DNA of 64,000 nucleotides from Luzula sylvatica (taxonomy: Eukaryota > Streptophyta > Magnoliopsida > Poales > Juncaceae). Positions 36,301 to 49,219 of this stretch are shown piece by piece (position 1 is the stretch's first letter; each line of letters opens with the position of its first letter). Both the position numbers and the translations under genes were made by a program. Where the stretch lies: the NCBI GenBank assembly GCA_946800325.1, contig OX326956.1, positions 74,039,087 to 74,103,086 of the forward strand. The letters run 5' to 3'. The notes below the pieces were generated by a model. That model had not been told where the DNA came from and searched no databases. It saw only the letters and a list, made by a program, of their open reading frames with translations.

Positions 36301-37090
36301 TGTGATAATCTTCATATTCAATAATTCAGGATGAAATTACCAAAAAAACTGTATTTTCTGTTAAATCAGGTTCAAAATACATAATTTCCCAAATTCGTTC
36401 GCGCAGCTGTATTCCTCTCGCCGGGGCGAGCGATTTTGATATAAAAATCGTGCCATTTGGAGAAAGATTGAGAAAGCCACAATTGGACAATCTTCATATT
36501 CAATAATTCAAGACGAAATTACAAAAAAAAACTGTGTTTTTTGTTAATTCGGGTTCAAAATACGTAATTTCCCAAATTCGGCCGCGATGCTGCATTCCTC
36601 TCGTCGAGGCGAGCGATTTTGATATAAAGATCGTGCCATTTGGAGAAAGTATGAGAAAGTTACAATGTGATAATCTTCATATTCAATAATTCAGGATGAA
36701 ATTACCAAAAAAACTGTATTTTCTGTTAAATCGGGTTCAAAATACATAATTTCCCAAATTCGTTCGCGCAGCTGTATTCCTCTCGCCGGGTCGAGCGATT
36801 TTGATATAAAAATCGTGCCATTTGGAGAAAGATTGAGAAAGCCACAATTGGACAATCTTCATATTCAATAATTCAAGACGAAATTACAAAAAAAATTGTG
36901 TTTTTTGTTAATTCGGGTTCAAAATACGTAATTTCCCAAATTCGGCCGCGATGCTGCATTCCTCTCGTCGAGGCGAGCGATTTAGATATAAAGATCGTGC
37001 CATTTGGAGAAAGTATGAGAAAGTTACAATGTGATAATCTTCATATTCAATAATTCAGGATGAAATTACCAAAAAAACTGTATTTTCTGT
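33346..37090 (+). repeat. 10-monomer tandem duplication, unit 1820 bp
   Basis: Copies 33346-35164 and 35165-36984, with the match trailing to about 37090. GATTTAGATATAAAG lies at 35161 and 36981 (1820 bp apart). GATTGTGCC at 34081 and 35900 is 1819 apart, and the extra base is a nine-A run near 36522 in the second copy. Both contain the TTTCTCAAATTCG boundary and the CCTGTCGCCGG A head. A private change in copy 2 is TTAAATCAGGTTC near 36368. Confidence 0.9.
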
Positions 37091-40000
37091 TAAATCGGGT
37101 TCAAAATACATAATTTCCCAAATTCGTTCGCGCAGCTGTATTCCTCTCGCCGGGGCGAGCGATTTTGATATAAATATCGTGCCATTTGGAGAAAGATTGA
37201 GAAAGCCACAATTGGACAATCTTCATATTCAATAATTCAAGACGAAATTACAAAAAAAACTGTGTTTTTTGTTAATTCGGGTTCAAAATACGTAATTTCC
37301 CAAATTCGGGCGCGCAGCTGCATTCCTCTCGTCGAGGCGAGCGATTTTGATATAAAGATCGTGCCATTTGGAGAAAGTATGAGAAAGTTACAATGTGATA
37401 ATCTTCATATTCAATAATTCAGGATGAAATTACCAAAAAAACTGTATTTTCTGTTAAATCGCGTTCAAAATACATAATTTCCCAAATTCGTTCGCGCAGC
37501 TGTATTCCTCTCGCCGGGGCGAGCGATTTTGATATAAAAATCGTGCCATTTGGAGAAAGATTGAGAAAGCCACAAATGGACAATCTTCATATTCAATAAT
37601 TCAAGACGAAATTACAAAAAAAACTGTGTTTTTTGTTAATTCGGGTTCAAAATACGTAATTTCCAAAATTCGGCCGCGATGCTGCATTCCTCTCGTCGAG
37701 GCGAGCGATTTTGATATAAAGATCGTGCCATTTGGAGAAAGTATGAGAAAGTTACAATGTGATAATCTTCATATTCAATAATTCAGGATGAAATTACCAA
37801 AAAAACTGTATTTTCTGTTAAATCGGGTTCAAAATACATAATTTCCCAAATTCGTTCGCGCAGCTGTATTCCTCTCGCCGGGTCGAGCGATTTTGATATA
37901 AAAATCGTGCCATTTGGAGAAAGATTGAGAAAGCCACAATTGGACAATCTTCATATTCAATAATTCAAGACGAAATTACAAAAAAAATTGTGTTTTTTGT
38001 TAATTCGGGTTCAAAATACGTAATTTCCCAAATTCGGCCGCGAGGCTGCATTCCTCTCGTCGAGGCGAGCGATTTTGATATAAAGATCGTGCCATTTGGA
38101 GAAAGTATGAGAAAGTTACAATGTGATAATCTTCATATTCAATAATTCAGGATGAAATTACCAAAAAAACTGTATTTTCTGTTAATTCGGGTTCAAAATA
38201 CATAATTTCCCAAATTCGTTCGCGCTGCTGTATTCCTCTCGCCGGGGCGAGCGATTTTGATATAAAAATCGTGCCATTTGGAGAAAGATTGAGAAAACCA
38301 CAATTGGACAAACTTCATATTCAATAATTCAAGATGAAATTACAAAAAAAACTGTGTTTTTTGTTAATTCGGGTTCAAAATAGGTAATTTCCCAAATTCG
38401 ACCGCGCTGCTGCATTCCTCTCGTCGAGGCGAGCGATTTTGATATAAAGATCGTGCCATTTGGAGAAAGTATGAGAAAGTTACAATGTGATAATCTTCAT
38501 ATTCAATAATTCAGGATGAAATTACCAAAAAAACTGTATTTTCTATTAATTCGGGTTCAAAATACATAATTTCCCAAATTCGTTCGCGCTGCTGTATTCC
38601 TCTCGCCGGGGCGAGCGATTTTGATATAAAAATCGTGCCATTTGGAGAAAGATTGAGAAAACCACAATTGGACAAACTTCATATTCAATAATTCAAGATG
38701 AAATTACAAAAAAAACTGTGTTTTTTGTTAATTCGGGTTCAAAATAGGTAATTTCCCAAATTCGACCGCGCTGCTGCATTCCTCTCGTCGAGGCGAGCGA
38801 TTTTTATATAAAGATCGTGCCATTTGGAGAAAGTATGAGAAAGTTACAATGTGATAATCTTCATATTCAATAATTCAGGATGAAATTACCAAAAAAACTG
38901 TATTTTCTGTTAATTCGGGTTCAAAATACATAATTTCCCAAATTCGTTCGCGCTGCTGTATTCCTCTCGCCGGGACGAGCGATTTTGATATAAAAATCGT
39001 GCCATTTGGAGAAAGATTGAGAAAACCACAATTGGACAAACTTCATATTCAATAATTCAAGATGAAATTACAAAAAAAACTGTGTTTTTTGTTAATTCGG
39101 GTTCAAAATAGGTAATTTCCCAAATTCGACCGCGCTGCTGCATTCCTCTTGTCGAGTCGAGCGATTTTGATATAAAGATCGTGCCATTTGGAGAAAGTAT
39201 GAGAAAGTTACAATGTGATAATCTTCATATTCAATAATTCAGGATGAAATTACCAAAAAAACTGTATTTTCTGTTAATTCGGGTTCAAAATACATAATTT
39301 CCAAAATTCGTTCGCGCTGCTGTATTCCTCTCGCCGGGGCGAGCGATTTTGATATAAAAATCGTGCCATTTGGAGAAAGATTGAGAAAACCACAATTGGA
39401 CGATCTTCATATTCAATAATTCAAGAAGAAATTACAAAAAAAACTGTGTTTTTTGTTAATTCGGGTTCAAAATACGTAATTTCCCAAATTCGGACGCGCT
39501 GCTGCATTCCTCTCGTCGAAGCGAGCGATTTTGATATAAAGATCGTGCCATTTGGAGAAAGTATGAGAAAGTTACAATGTGATAATCTTTATATTCAATA
39601 ATTCAGGATGAAATTACCAAAAAAACTGTATTTTCTGTTAATTCGGGTTCAAAATACATAATTTCCCAAATTCGTTCGCGCTGCTGTATTCCTCTCGCCG
39701 GGACGAGCGATTTTGATATAAAAATCGTGCCATTTGGAGAAAGATTGAGAAAGCCACAATTGGACAATCTTCATATTTAATAATTCAAGAAAAAATTATA
39801 AAAAAACTGTGTTTTTTGTAAATTCGGGTTCAAAATACGTAATTTTCCAAATTCGGTCGCGCTGCTGCATTCCTCTCGTCGAGGCGAGAGATTTTGTTAT
39901 AAAGATCGTGCCATTTGGAGAAAGTATGAGAAAGTTACAATGTGATAATCTTCATATTCAATAATTCAGGATGATATTACCAAAAAAACAGTATTTTCTG

Positions 40001-42910
40001 TTAAATCGGGTTCAAAATACATAATTTCCCAAATTCGTTTGCGCAGCTGTATTCCTGTCGCCGGGGCGAGCGATTTTGATATAAAAATCGTGCCATTTGG
40101 AGAAAGATTGAGAAAGCCACAATTGGACAATCTTCATATTCAATAATTCAAGACGAAATTACACAAAAAACTGTGTTTTTTGTTAATTCGGGTTCAAAAT
40201 ACGTAATTTCCCAAATTCGGCCGCGATGCTGCATTCCTCTCGTCGAGGCGAGCGATTTTGATATAAAGATCTAGCCATTTGGAGAAAGTATGAGAAAGTT
40301 ACAATGTGATAATCTTCATATTCAATAATTCAGGATGAAATTACCAAAAAAACTGTATTTTCTGTTAATTCGGGTTCAAAATACATAATTTCCCAAATTC
40401 GTTCGCGCTGCTGTATTCCTCTCGCCGGGGCGAGCGATTTTGATATAAAAATCGTGCCATTTGGAGAAAGATTGAGAAAACCACAATTGGACAAACTTCT
40501 TATTCAATAATTCAAGATGAAATTACAAAAAAAACTGTGTTTTTTGTTAATTCGGGTTTAAAATAGGTAATTTCCCAAATTCGACCGCGCTGATGCATTC
40601 CTCTCGTCGAGGCGAGCGATTTTGATATAAAGATCGTGCCATTTGGAGAAAGTATGAGAAAGTTACAATGTGATAATCTTCATATTCAATAATTCAGGAT
40701 GAAATTACCAAAAAAACTGTATTTTCTGTTAATTCGGGTTGAAAATACATAATTTCCCAAATTCGTTCGCGCTGCTGTATTCCTCTCGCTGGGGCGAGCG
40801 ATTTTGATATAAAAATCGTGCCATTTGGAGAAAGATTGAGAAAACCACAATTGGACAAACTTCATATTCAATAATTCAAGATGAAATTACAAAAAAAACT
40901 GTGTTTTTTGTTAATTCGGGTTCAAAATAGGTAATTTCCCAAATTCGACCGCGCTGCTGCATTCCTCTCTTCGAGGCGAGCGATTTTGATATAAAGATCG
41001 TGCCAATTGGAGAAAGTATGAGAAAGTTACAATGTGATAATCTTCATATTCAATAATTCAGGATGAAATTACCAAAAAAACTGTATTTTCTGTTAAATCG
41101 GGTTCAAAATACATAATTTCCCAAATTCGTTCGCGCAGCTGTATTCCTCTCGCCGGGTCGAGCGATTTTGATATAAAAATCGTGCCATTTGGAGAAAGAT
41201 TGAGAAAGCCACAATTGGACAATCTTCATATTCAATAATTCAAGACGAAATTACAAAAAAAATTGTGTTTTTTGTTAATTCGGGTTCAAAATACGTAATT
41301 TCCCAAATTCGGCCGCGATGCTGCATTCCTCTCGTCGAGGCGAGCGATTTTGATATAAAGATCGTGCCATTTGGAGAAAGTATGAGAAAGTTACAATGTG
41401 ATAATCTTCATATTCAATAATTCAGGATGAAATTACCAAAAAAACTGTATTTTCTGTTAAATCGGGTTCAAAATACATAATTTCCCAAATTCGTTCGCGC
41501 AGCTGTATTCCTCTCGCCGGGGCGAGCGATTTTGATATAAATATCGTGCCATTTGGAGAAAGATTGAGAAAGCCACAATTGGACAATCTTCATATTCAAT
41601 AATTCAAGACGAAATTACAAAAAAAACTGTGTTTTTTGTTAATTCGGGTTCAAAATACGTAATTTCCCAAATTCGGCCGCGCAGCTGCATTCCTCTCGTC
41701 GAGGCGAGCGATTTTGATATAAAGATCGTGCCATTTGGAGAAAGTATGAGAAAGTTACAATGTGATAATCTTCATATTCAATAATTCAGGATGAAATTAC
41801 CAAAAAAACTGTATTTTCTGTTAAATCGGGTTCAAAATACATAATTTCCCAAATTCGTTCGCGCAGCTGTATTCCTCTCGCCGGGGCGAGCGATTTTGAT
41901 ATTAAAATCGTGCCATTTGGAGAAAGATTGAGAAAGCCACAATTGGACAATCTTCATATTCAATAATTCAAGACGAAATTACAAAAAAAACTGTGTTTTT
42001 TGTTAATTCGGGTTCAAAATACGTAATTTCCAAAATTCGGCCGCGATGCTGCATTCCTCTCGTCGAGGCGAGCGATTTTGATATAAAGATCGTGCCATTT
42101 GGAGAAAGTATGAGAAAGTTACAATGTGATAATCTTCATATTCAATAATTCAGGATGAAATTACCAAAAAAACTGTATTTTCTGTTAATTCGGGTTCAAA
42201 ATACATAATTTCCCAAATTCGTTCGCGCTGCTGTATTCCTCTCGCCGGGGCGAGCGATTTTGATATAAAAATCGTGCCATTTGGAGAAAGATTGAGAAAA
42301 CCACAATTGGACAAACTTCATATTCAATAATTCAAGATGAAATTACAAAAAAAACTGTGTTTTTTGTTAATTCGGGTTCAAAATAGGTAATTTCCCAAAT
42401 TCGACCGCGTTGCTGCATTCCTCTCGTCGAGGCGAGCGATTTTGATATAAAGATCGTGCCATTTGGAGAAAGTATGAGAAAGTTACAATGTGATAATCTT
42501 CATATTCAATAATTCAGGATGAAATTACCAAAAAAACTGTATTTTCTGTTAATTCGGGTTCAAAATACATAATTTCCCAAATTCGTTCGCGCTGCTGTAT
42601 TCCTCTCGCCGGGGCGAGCGATTTTGATATAAAAATCGTGCCATTTGGAGAAAGATTGAGAAAACCACAATTGGACAAACTTCATATTCAATAATTCAAG
42701 ATGAAATTACAAAAAAAACTGTGTTTTTTGTTAATTCGGGTTCAAAATACGTAATTTCCCAAATTCGGCAGCGCAGCTGCATTCCTCTCGTCGAGGCGAG
42801 CGATTTTGATATAAAGATCGTGCCATTTGGAGAAAGTATGAGAAAGTTACAATGTGATAATCTTCATATTCAATAATTCAGGATGAAATTACCAAAAAAA
42901 CTGTATTTTC
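37091..42910 (+). repeat. Segment containing the first copy of the 26-mer-offset block
   Basis: From 37091 to about 38180 there are three A1 monomers and an A2, with their B partners. From 38180 to about 41090 the sequence recurs at 42911-45820, offset 4730-4731 bp (26 x 182 minus 1-2). From about 41090 to 42910 come A1 copies and A2 copies in the 12-mer style. Markers in the repeated part are GATTTTGTTATAAAG (about 39890), GATCTAGCC (40268), GCGCTGATGCATTCC and GCCAATTGGAG (about 41002). Confidence 0.83.
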
Positions 42911-45820
42911 TATTAATTCGGGTTCAAAATACATAATTTCCCAAATTCGTTCGCGCTGCTGTATTCCTCTCGCCGGGGCGAGCGATTTTGATATAAAAAT
43001 CGTGCCATTTGGAGAAAGATTGAGAAAACCACAATTGGACAAACTTCATATTCAATAATTCAAGATGAAATTACAAAAAAAACTGTGTTTTTTGTTAATT
43101 CGGGTTCAAAATAGGTAATTTCCCAAATTCGACCGCGCTGCTGCATTCCTCTCGTCGAGGCGAGCGATTTTGATATAAAGATCGTGCCATTTGGAGAAAG
43201 TATGAGAAAGTTACAATGTGATAATCTTCATATTCAATAATTCAGGATGAAATTACCAAAAAAACTGTATTTTCTATTAATTCGGGTTCAAAATACATAA
43301 TTTCCCAAATTCGTTCGCGCTGCTGTATTCCTCTCGCCGGGGCGAGCGATTTTGATATAAAAATCGTGCCATTTGGAGAAAGATTGAGAAAACCACAATT
43401 GGACAAACTTCATATTCAATAATTCAAGATGAAATTACAAAAAAAACTGTGTTTTTTGTTAATTCGGGTTCAAAATAGGTAATTTCCCAAATTCGACCGC
43501 GTTGCTGCATTCCTCTCGTCGAGGCGAGCGATTTTTATATAAAGATCGTGCCATTTGGAGAAAGTATGAGAAAGTTACAATGTGATAATCTTCATATTCA
43601 ATAATTCAGGATGAAATTACCAAAAAAACTGTATTTTCTGTTAATTCGGGTTCAAAATACATAATTTCCCAAATTCGTTCGCGCTGCTGTATTCCTCTCG
43701 CCGGGACGAGCGATTTTGATATAAAAATCGTGCCATTTGGAGAAAGATTGAGAAAACCACAATTGGACAAACTTCATATTCAATAATTCAAGATGAAATT
43801 ACAAAAAAAACTGTGTTTTTTGTTAATTCGGGTTCAAAATAGGTAATTTCCCAAATTCGACCGCGCTGCTGCATTCCTCTTGTCGAGTCGAGCGATTTTG
43901 ATATAAAGATCGTGCCATTTGGAGAAAGTATGAGAAAGTTACAATGTGATAATCTTCATATTCAATAATTCAGGATGAAATTACCAAAAAAACTGTATTT
44001 TCTGTTAATTCGGGTTCAAAATACATAATTTCCAAAATTCGTTCGCGCTGCTGTATTCCTCTCGCCGGGGCGAGCGATTTTGATATAAAAATCGTGCCAT
44101 TTGGAGAAAGATTGAGAAAACCACAATTGGACAATCTTCATATTCAATAATTCAAGAAGAAATTACAAAAAAAACTGTGTTTTTTGTTAATTCGGGTTCA
44201 AAATACGTAATTTCCCAAATTCGGACGCACTGCTGCATTCCTCTCGTCGAAGCGAGCGATTTTGATATAAAGATCGTGCCATTTGGAGAAAGTATGAGAA
44301 AGTTACAATGTGATAATCTTTATATTCAATAATTCAGGATGAAATTACCAAAAAAACTGTATTTTCTGTTAATTCGGGTTCAAAATACATAATTTCCCAA
44401 ATTCGTTCGCGCTGCTGTATTCCTCTCGCCGGGACGAGCGATTTTGATATAAAAATCGTGCCATTTGGAGAAAGATTGAGAAAGCCACAATTGGACAATC
44501 TTCATATTTAATAATTCAAGAAAAAATTATAAAAAACTGTGTTTTTTGTAAATTCGGGTTCAAAATACGTAATTTCCCAAATTCGGTCGCGCTGCTGCAT
44601 TCCTCTCGTCGAGGCGAGCGATTTTGTTATAAAGATCGTGCCATTTGGAGAAAGTATGAGAAAGTTACAATGTGATAATCTTCATATTCAATAATTCAGG
44701 ATGATATTACCAAAAAAACAGTATTTTCTGTTAAATCGGGTTCAAAATACATAATTTCCCAAATTCGTTTGCGCAGCTGTATTCCTGTCGCCGGGGCGAG
44801 CGATTTTGATATAAAAATCGTGCCATTTGGAGAAAGATTGAGAAAGCCACAATTGGACAATCTTCATATTCAATAATTCAAGACGAAATTACAAAAAAAA
44901 CTGTGTTTTTTGTTAATTCGGGTTCAAAATACGTAATTTCCCAAATTCGGCCGCGATGCTGCATTCCTCTCGTCGAGGCGAGCGATTTTGATATAAAGAT
45001 CTAGCCATTTGGAGAAAGTATGAGAAAGTTACAATGTGATAATCTTCATATTCAATAATTCAGGATGAAATTACCAAAAAAACTGTATTTTCTGTTAATT
45101 CGGGTTCAAAATACATAATTTCCCAAATTCGTTCGCGCTGCTGTATTCCTCTCACCGGGGCGAGCGATTTTGATATAAAAATCGTGCCATTTGGAGAAAG
45201 ATTGAGAAAACCACAATTGGACAAACTTCTTATTCAATAATTCAAGATGAAATTACAAAAAAAACTGTGTTTTTTGTTAATTCGGGTTTAAAATAGGTAA
45301 TTTCCCAAATTCGACCGCGCTGATGCATTCCTCTCGTCGAGGCGAGCGATTTTGATATAAAGATCGTGCCATTTGGAGAAAGTATGAGAAAGTTACAATT
45401 TGATAATCTTCATATTCAATAATTCAGGATGAAATTACCAAAAAAACTGTATTTTCTGTTAATTCGGGTTCAAAATACATAATTTCCCAAATTCGTTCGC
45501 GCTGCTGTATTCCTCTCGCTGGGGCGAGCGATTTTGATATAAAAATCGTGCCATTTGGAGAAAGATTGAGAAAACCACAATTGGACAAACTTCATATTCA
45601 ATAATTCAAGATGAAATTACAAAAAAAACTGTGTTTTTTGTTAATTCGGGTTCAAAATAGGTTATTTCCCAAATTCGACCGCGCTGCTGCATTCCTCTCT
45701 TCGAGGCGAGCGATTTTGATATAAAGATCGTGCCAATTGGAGAAAGTATGAGAAAGTTACAATGTGATAATCTTCATATTCAATAATTCAGGATGAAATT
45801 ACCAAAAAAACTGTATTTTC
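42911..45820 (+). repeat. Second copy of the 26-mer-offset block
   Basis: Carries the same rare markers as 38180-41090: CGAAGCGAG at 44251, GATTTTGTTATAAAG near 44624, GATCTAGCC at 44998, GCGCTGATGCATTCC near 45320 and GCCAATTGGAG near 45733. Differences include GGACGCACTG for GGACGCGCTG, one A fewer in the TTATAAAAAACTG run near 44530, and CTCACCGGGG near 45152. It diverges from the first copy at about 45824, where it enters the 8-mer duplication. Confidence 0.85.
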
Positions 45821-48578
45821 TGTTAATTCGGGTTCAAAGTACATAATTTCCCAAATTCGTTCGCGCTGCTGTATTCCTCTCGCCGGGACGAGCGATTTTG
45901 ATATAAAAATCGTGCTATTTTGGAGAAAGATTGAGAAAGCCACAATTGGACAATCTTCATATTCAATAATTCAAGAAGAAATTACAAAAAAAACTGTGTT
46001 TTTTGTTAATTCGGGTTCAAAATACGTAATTTCCCAAATTCGGCCGCGATGCTGCATTCCTCTCGTCGAGGCGAGCGATTTTGATATAAAGATCGTGCCA
46101 TTTGGAGAAAGTATGAGAAAATTATAATGTGATAATCTTCATATTCAATAATTCAGGATGAAATTACCAAAAAAACTGTATTTTCTGTTAATTCGGGTTC
46201 AAAATACATAATTTCCCAAATTCGTTCGCGCTGCTGTATTCCTCTCGCCGGGGCGAGCGATTTTGATATAAAAATCGTGCCATTTGGAGAAAGATTGAGA
46301 AAACCACAATTGGACAACCTTCATATTCAATAATTCAAGATGAAATTACAAAAAAAACTGTGTTTTTTGTTAATTCGGGTTCAAAATAGGTAATTTCCCA
46401 AATTCGGCCGCGATGCTGCATTCCTCTCGTCGAGGCGAGCGATTTTGATATAAAGATCGTGCCATTTGGAGAAAGTATGAGAAAGTTACAATGTGATAAT
46501 CTTCATATTCAATAATTCAGGATGAAATTACCAAAAAAACTGTATTTTCTGTTAATTCGGGTTCAAAATACATAATTTTCCCCAAATTCGTTCACGCTGC
46601 TGTATTCCTCTCGCCGGGGCGAGCGATTTTGATATAAAAATCGTGCCATTTGGAGAAAGATTGAGAAAGCCACAATTGGACAATCTTCATATTCAATAAT
46701 TCAAGACGAAATTACAAAAAAAACTGTGTTTTTTGTTAATTCGGGTTCAAAATACGTAATTTCCCAAATTCGGCAGCGATGCTGCATTCCTCTCGTCGAG
46801 GCGAGCGATTTTGATATAAAGATCGTGCCATTTGGAGAAAGTATGAGAAAGTTCCAATGTGATAATCTTCATATTCAATAATTCAGGATGAAATTACCAA
46901 AAAAACTGTATTTTCTGTTAATTCGGGTTCAAAATACATAATTTCCCAAATTCGTTCGCACTGCTGTATTCCTCTCGCCTGGGCGAGCGATTTTGATATA
47001 AAAATCGTGCCATTTGGAGAAAGATTGAGAAAACCACAATTGGACAAACTTCATATTCAATAATTAAAGATGAAATTACAAAAAAAACTGTGTTTTTTGT
47101 TAATTCGGGTTCAAAATAGGTTATTTCCCAAATTCGACCGCGCTGCTGCATTCCTCTCTTCGAGGCGAGCGATTTTGATATAAAGATCGTGCCAATTGGA
47201 GAAAGTATGAGAAAGTTACAATGTGATAATCTTCATATTCAATAATTCAGGATGAAATTACCAAAAAAACTGTATTTTCTGTTAATTCGGGTTCAAAGTA
47301 CATAATTTCCCAAATTCGTTCGCGCTGCTGTATTCCTCTCGCCGGGACGAGCGATTTTGATATAAAAATCGTGCTATTTTGGAGAAAGATTGAGAAAGCC
47401 ACAATTGGACAATCTTCATATTCAATAATTCAAGAAGAAATTACAAAAAAAACTGTGTTTTTTGTTAATTCGGGTTCAAAATACGTAATTTCCCAAATTC
47501 GGCCGCGATGCTGCATTCCTCTCGTCGAGGCGAGCGATTTTGATATAAAGATCGTGTCATTTGGAGAAAGTATGAGAAAATTATAATGTGATAATCTTCA
47601 TATTCAATAATTCAGGATGAAATTACCAAAAAAACTGTATTTTCTGTTAATTCGGGTTCAAAATACATAATTTCCCAAATTCGTTCGCGCTGCTGTATTC
47701 CTCTCGCCGGGGCGAGCGATTTTGATATAAAAATCGTGCCATTTGGAGAAAGATTGAGAAAACCACAATTGGACAACCTTCATATTCAATAATTCAAGAT
47801 GAAATTACAAAAAAAACTGTGTTTTTTGTTAATTCGGGTTCAAAATAGGTAATTTCCCAAATTCGGCCGCGATGCTGCATTCCTCTCGTCGAGGCGAGCG
47901 ATTTTGATATAAAGATCGTGCCATTTGGAGAAAGTATGAGAAAGTTACAATGTGATAATCTTCATATTCAATAATTCAGGATGAAATTACCAAAAAAACT
48001 GTATTTTCTGTTAATTCGGGTTCAAAATACATAATTTTCCCCAAATTCGTTCACGCTGCTGTATTCCTCTCGCCGGGGCGAGCGATTTTGATATAAAAAT
48101 CGTGCCATTTGGAGAAAGATTGAGAAAGCCACAATTGGACAATCTTCATATTCAATAATTCAAGACGAAATTACAAAAAAAACTGTGTTTTTTGTTAATT
48201 AGGGGTCAAAATACGTAATTTCCCAAATTCGGCAGCGATGCTGCATTCCTCTCGTCGAGGCGAGCGATTTTGATATAAAGATCGTGCCATTTGGAGAAAG
48301 TATGAGAAAGTTACAATGTGATAATCTTCATATTCAATAATTCAGGATGAAATTACCAAAAAAACTGTATTTTCTGTTAATTCGGGTTCAAAATACATAA
48401 TTTCCCAAATTCGTTCGCGCTGCTGTATTCCTCTCGCCTGGGCGAGCGATTTTGATATAAAAATCGTGCCATTTGGAGAAAGATTGAGAAAACCACAATT
48501 GGACAAACTTCATATTCAATAATTAAAGATGAAATTACAAAAAAAACTGTGTTTTTTGTTAATTCGGGTTCAAAATAG
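45660..48578 (+). repeat. 8-monomer tandem duplication, unit 1459 bp
   Basis: AGGTTATTTCCC lies at 45661 and 47120, TTCAAAGTAC near 45835 and 47294, TGCTATTTTGGAG near 45914 and 47373, and TTTTCCCC at 46576 and 48035, all 1459 bp apart. The excess of 3 over 8 x 182 is accounted for by the 2-bp boundary insertion and the extra T in CTATTTTGGAG. Differences are few: GATCGTGTCATT in copy 2 against GATCGTGCCATT, and TTAGGGGTC near 48200 against TTCGGGTTC. It looks like one of the youngest duplications in the window. Confidence 0.92.
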
Positions 48579-49219
48579 GTAATTTCCCAAATTCGACCGC
48601 GCTGCTGCATTCCTCTCGTCGAGGCGAGCGATTTTTATATAAAGATCGTGCCATTTGGAGAAAGTTTGAGAAAGTTACAATGTGATAATCTTGATATTCA
48701 ATAATTCAGGATGAAATTACCAAAAAAACTGTATTTTCTGTTAATTCGGGTTCAAAATATATAATTTCCCAAATTCGTTCGCGCCGCTGTATTCCTCTCG
48801 CCGGGACGAGCGATTTTGATATAAAAATCGTGCCATTTGGAGACAGATTGAGAAAGCCACAATTGGACAATCTTCATATTCAATAATTCAAGAAGAAATT
48901 ACAAAAAAACTGTGTTTTTTGTTAATTCGGGTTCAAAATACGTAATTTCCCAAATTCGGCCGCGTTGCTGCATTCCTCTCGTCGAGGCGAGCGATTTTGA
49001 TATAAAGATCGTGCCATTTGGAGAAAGTATGAGAGAGTTACAATGTGATAATCTTCATATTCAATAATTCAGGATGAAATTACCAAAAAAACTGTATTTT
49101 CTGTTAAATCGGGTTCAAAATACATAATTTCCCAAATTCGTTCGCGCAGCTGTATTCCTCTCGCCGGGGCGAGCGATTTTGATATAAAAATCGTGCCATT
49201 TGGAGAAAGATTGAGAAAG
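48579..49219 (+). repeat. Short connecting segment
   Basis: About three and a half monomers: a B with GAAAGTTTGAG, an A3 with CGCCGCTG and GAGACAG, a B with the TGAGAGAG variant, and the start of an A1. The GACAG-A followed by the GAGAGAG-B links it to 21.0, 23.4 and 32.8 kb. Nothing else seen. Confidence 0.8.

Noticed and set aside
45660..48578. Assembly artefact as explanation for the near-identical duplications
   Set aside because: Not excluded, but the copies differ at private bases and the indel bookkeeping (1459, 2000, 1820, 2183) is consistent across independent markers, so I treat them as real pending spanning reads.
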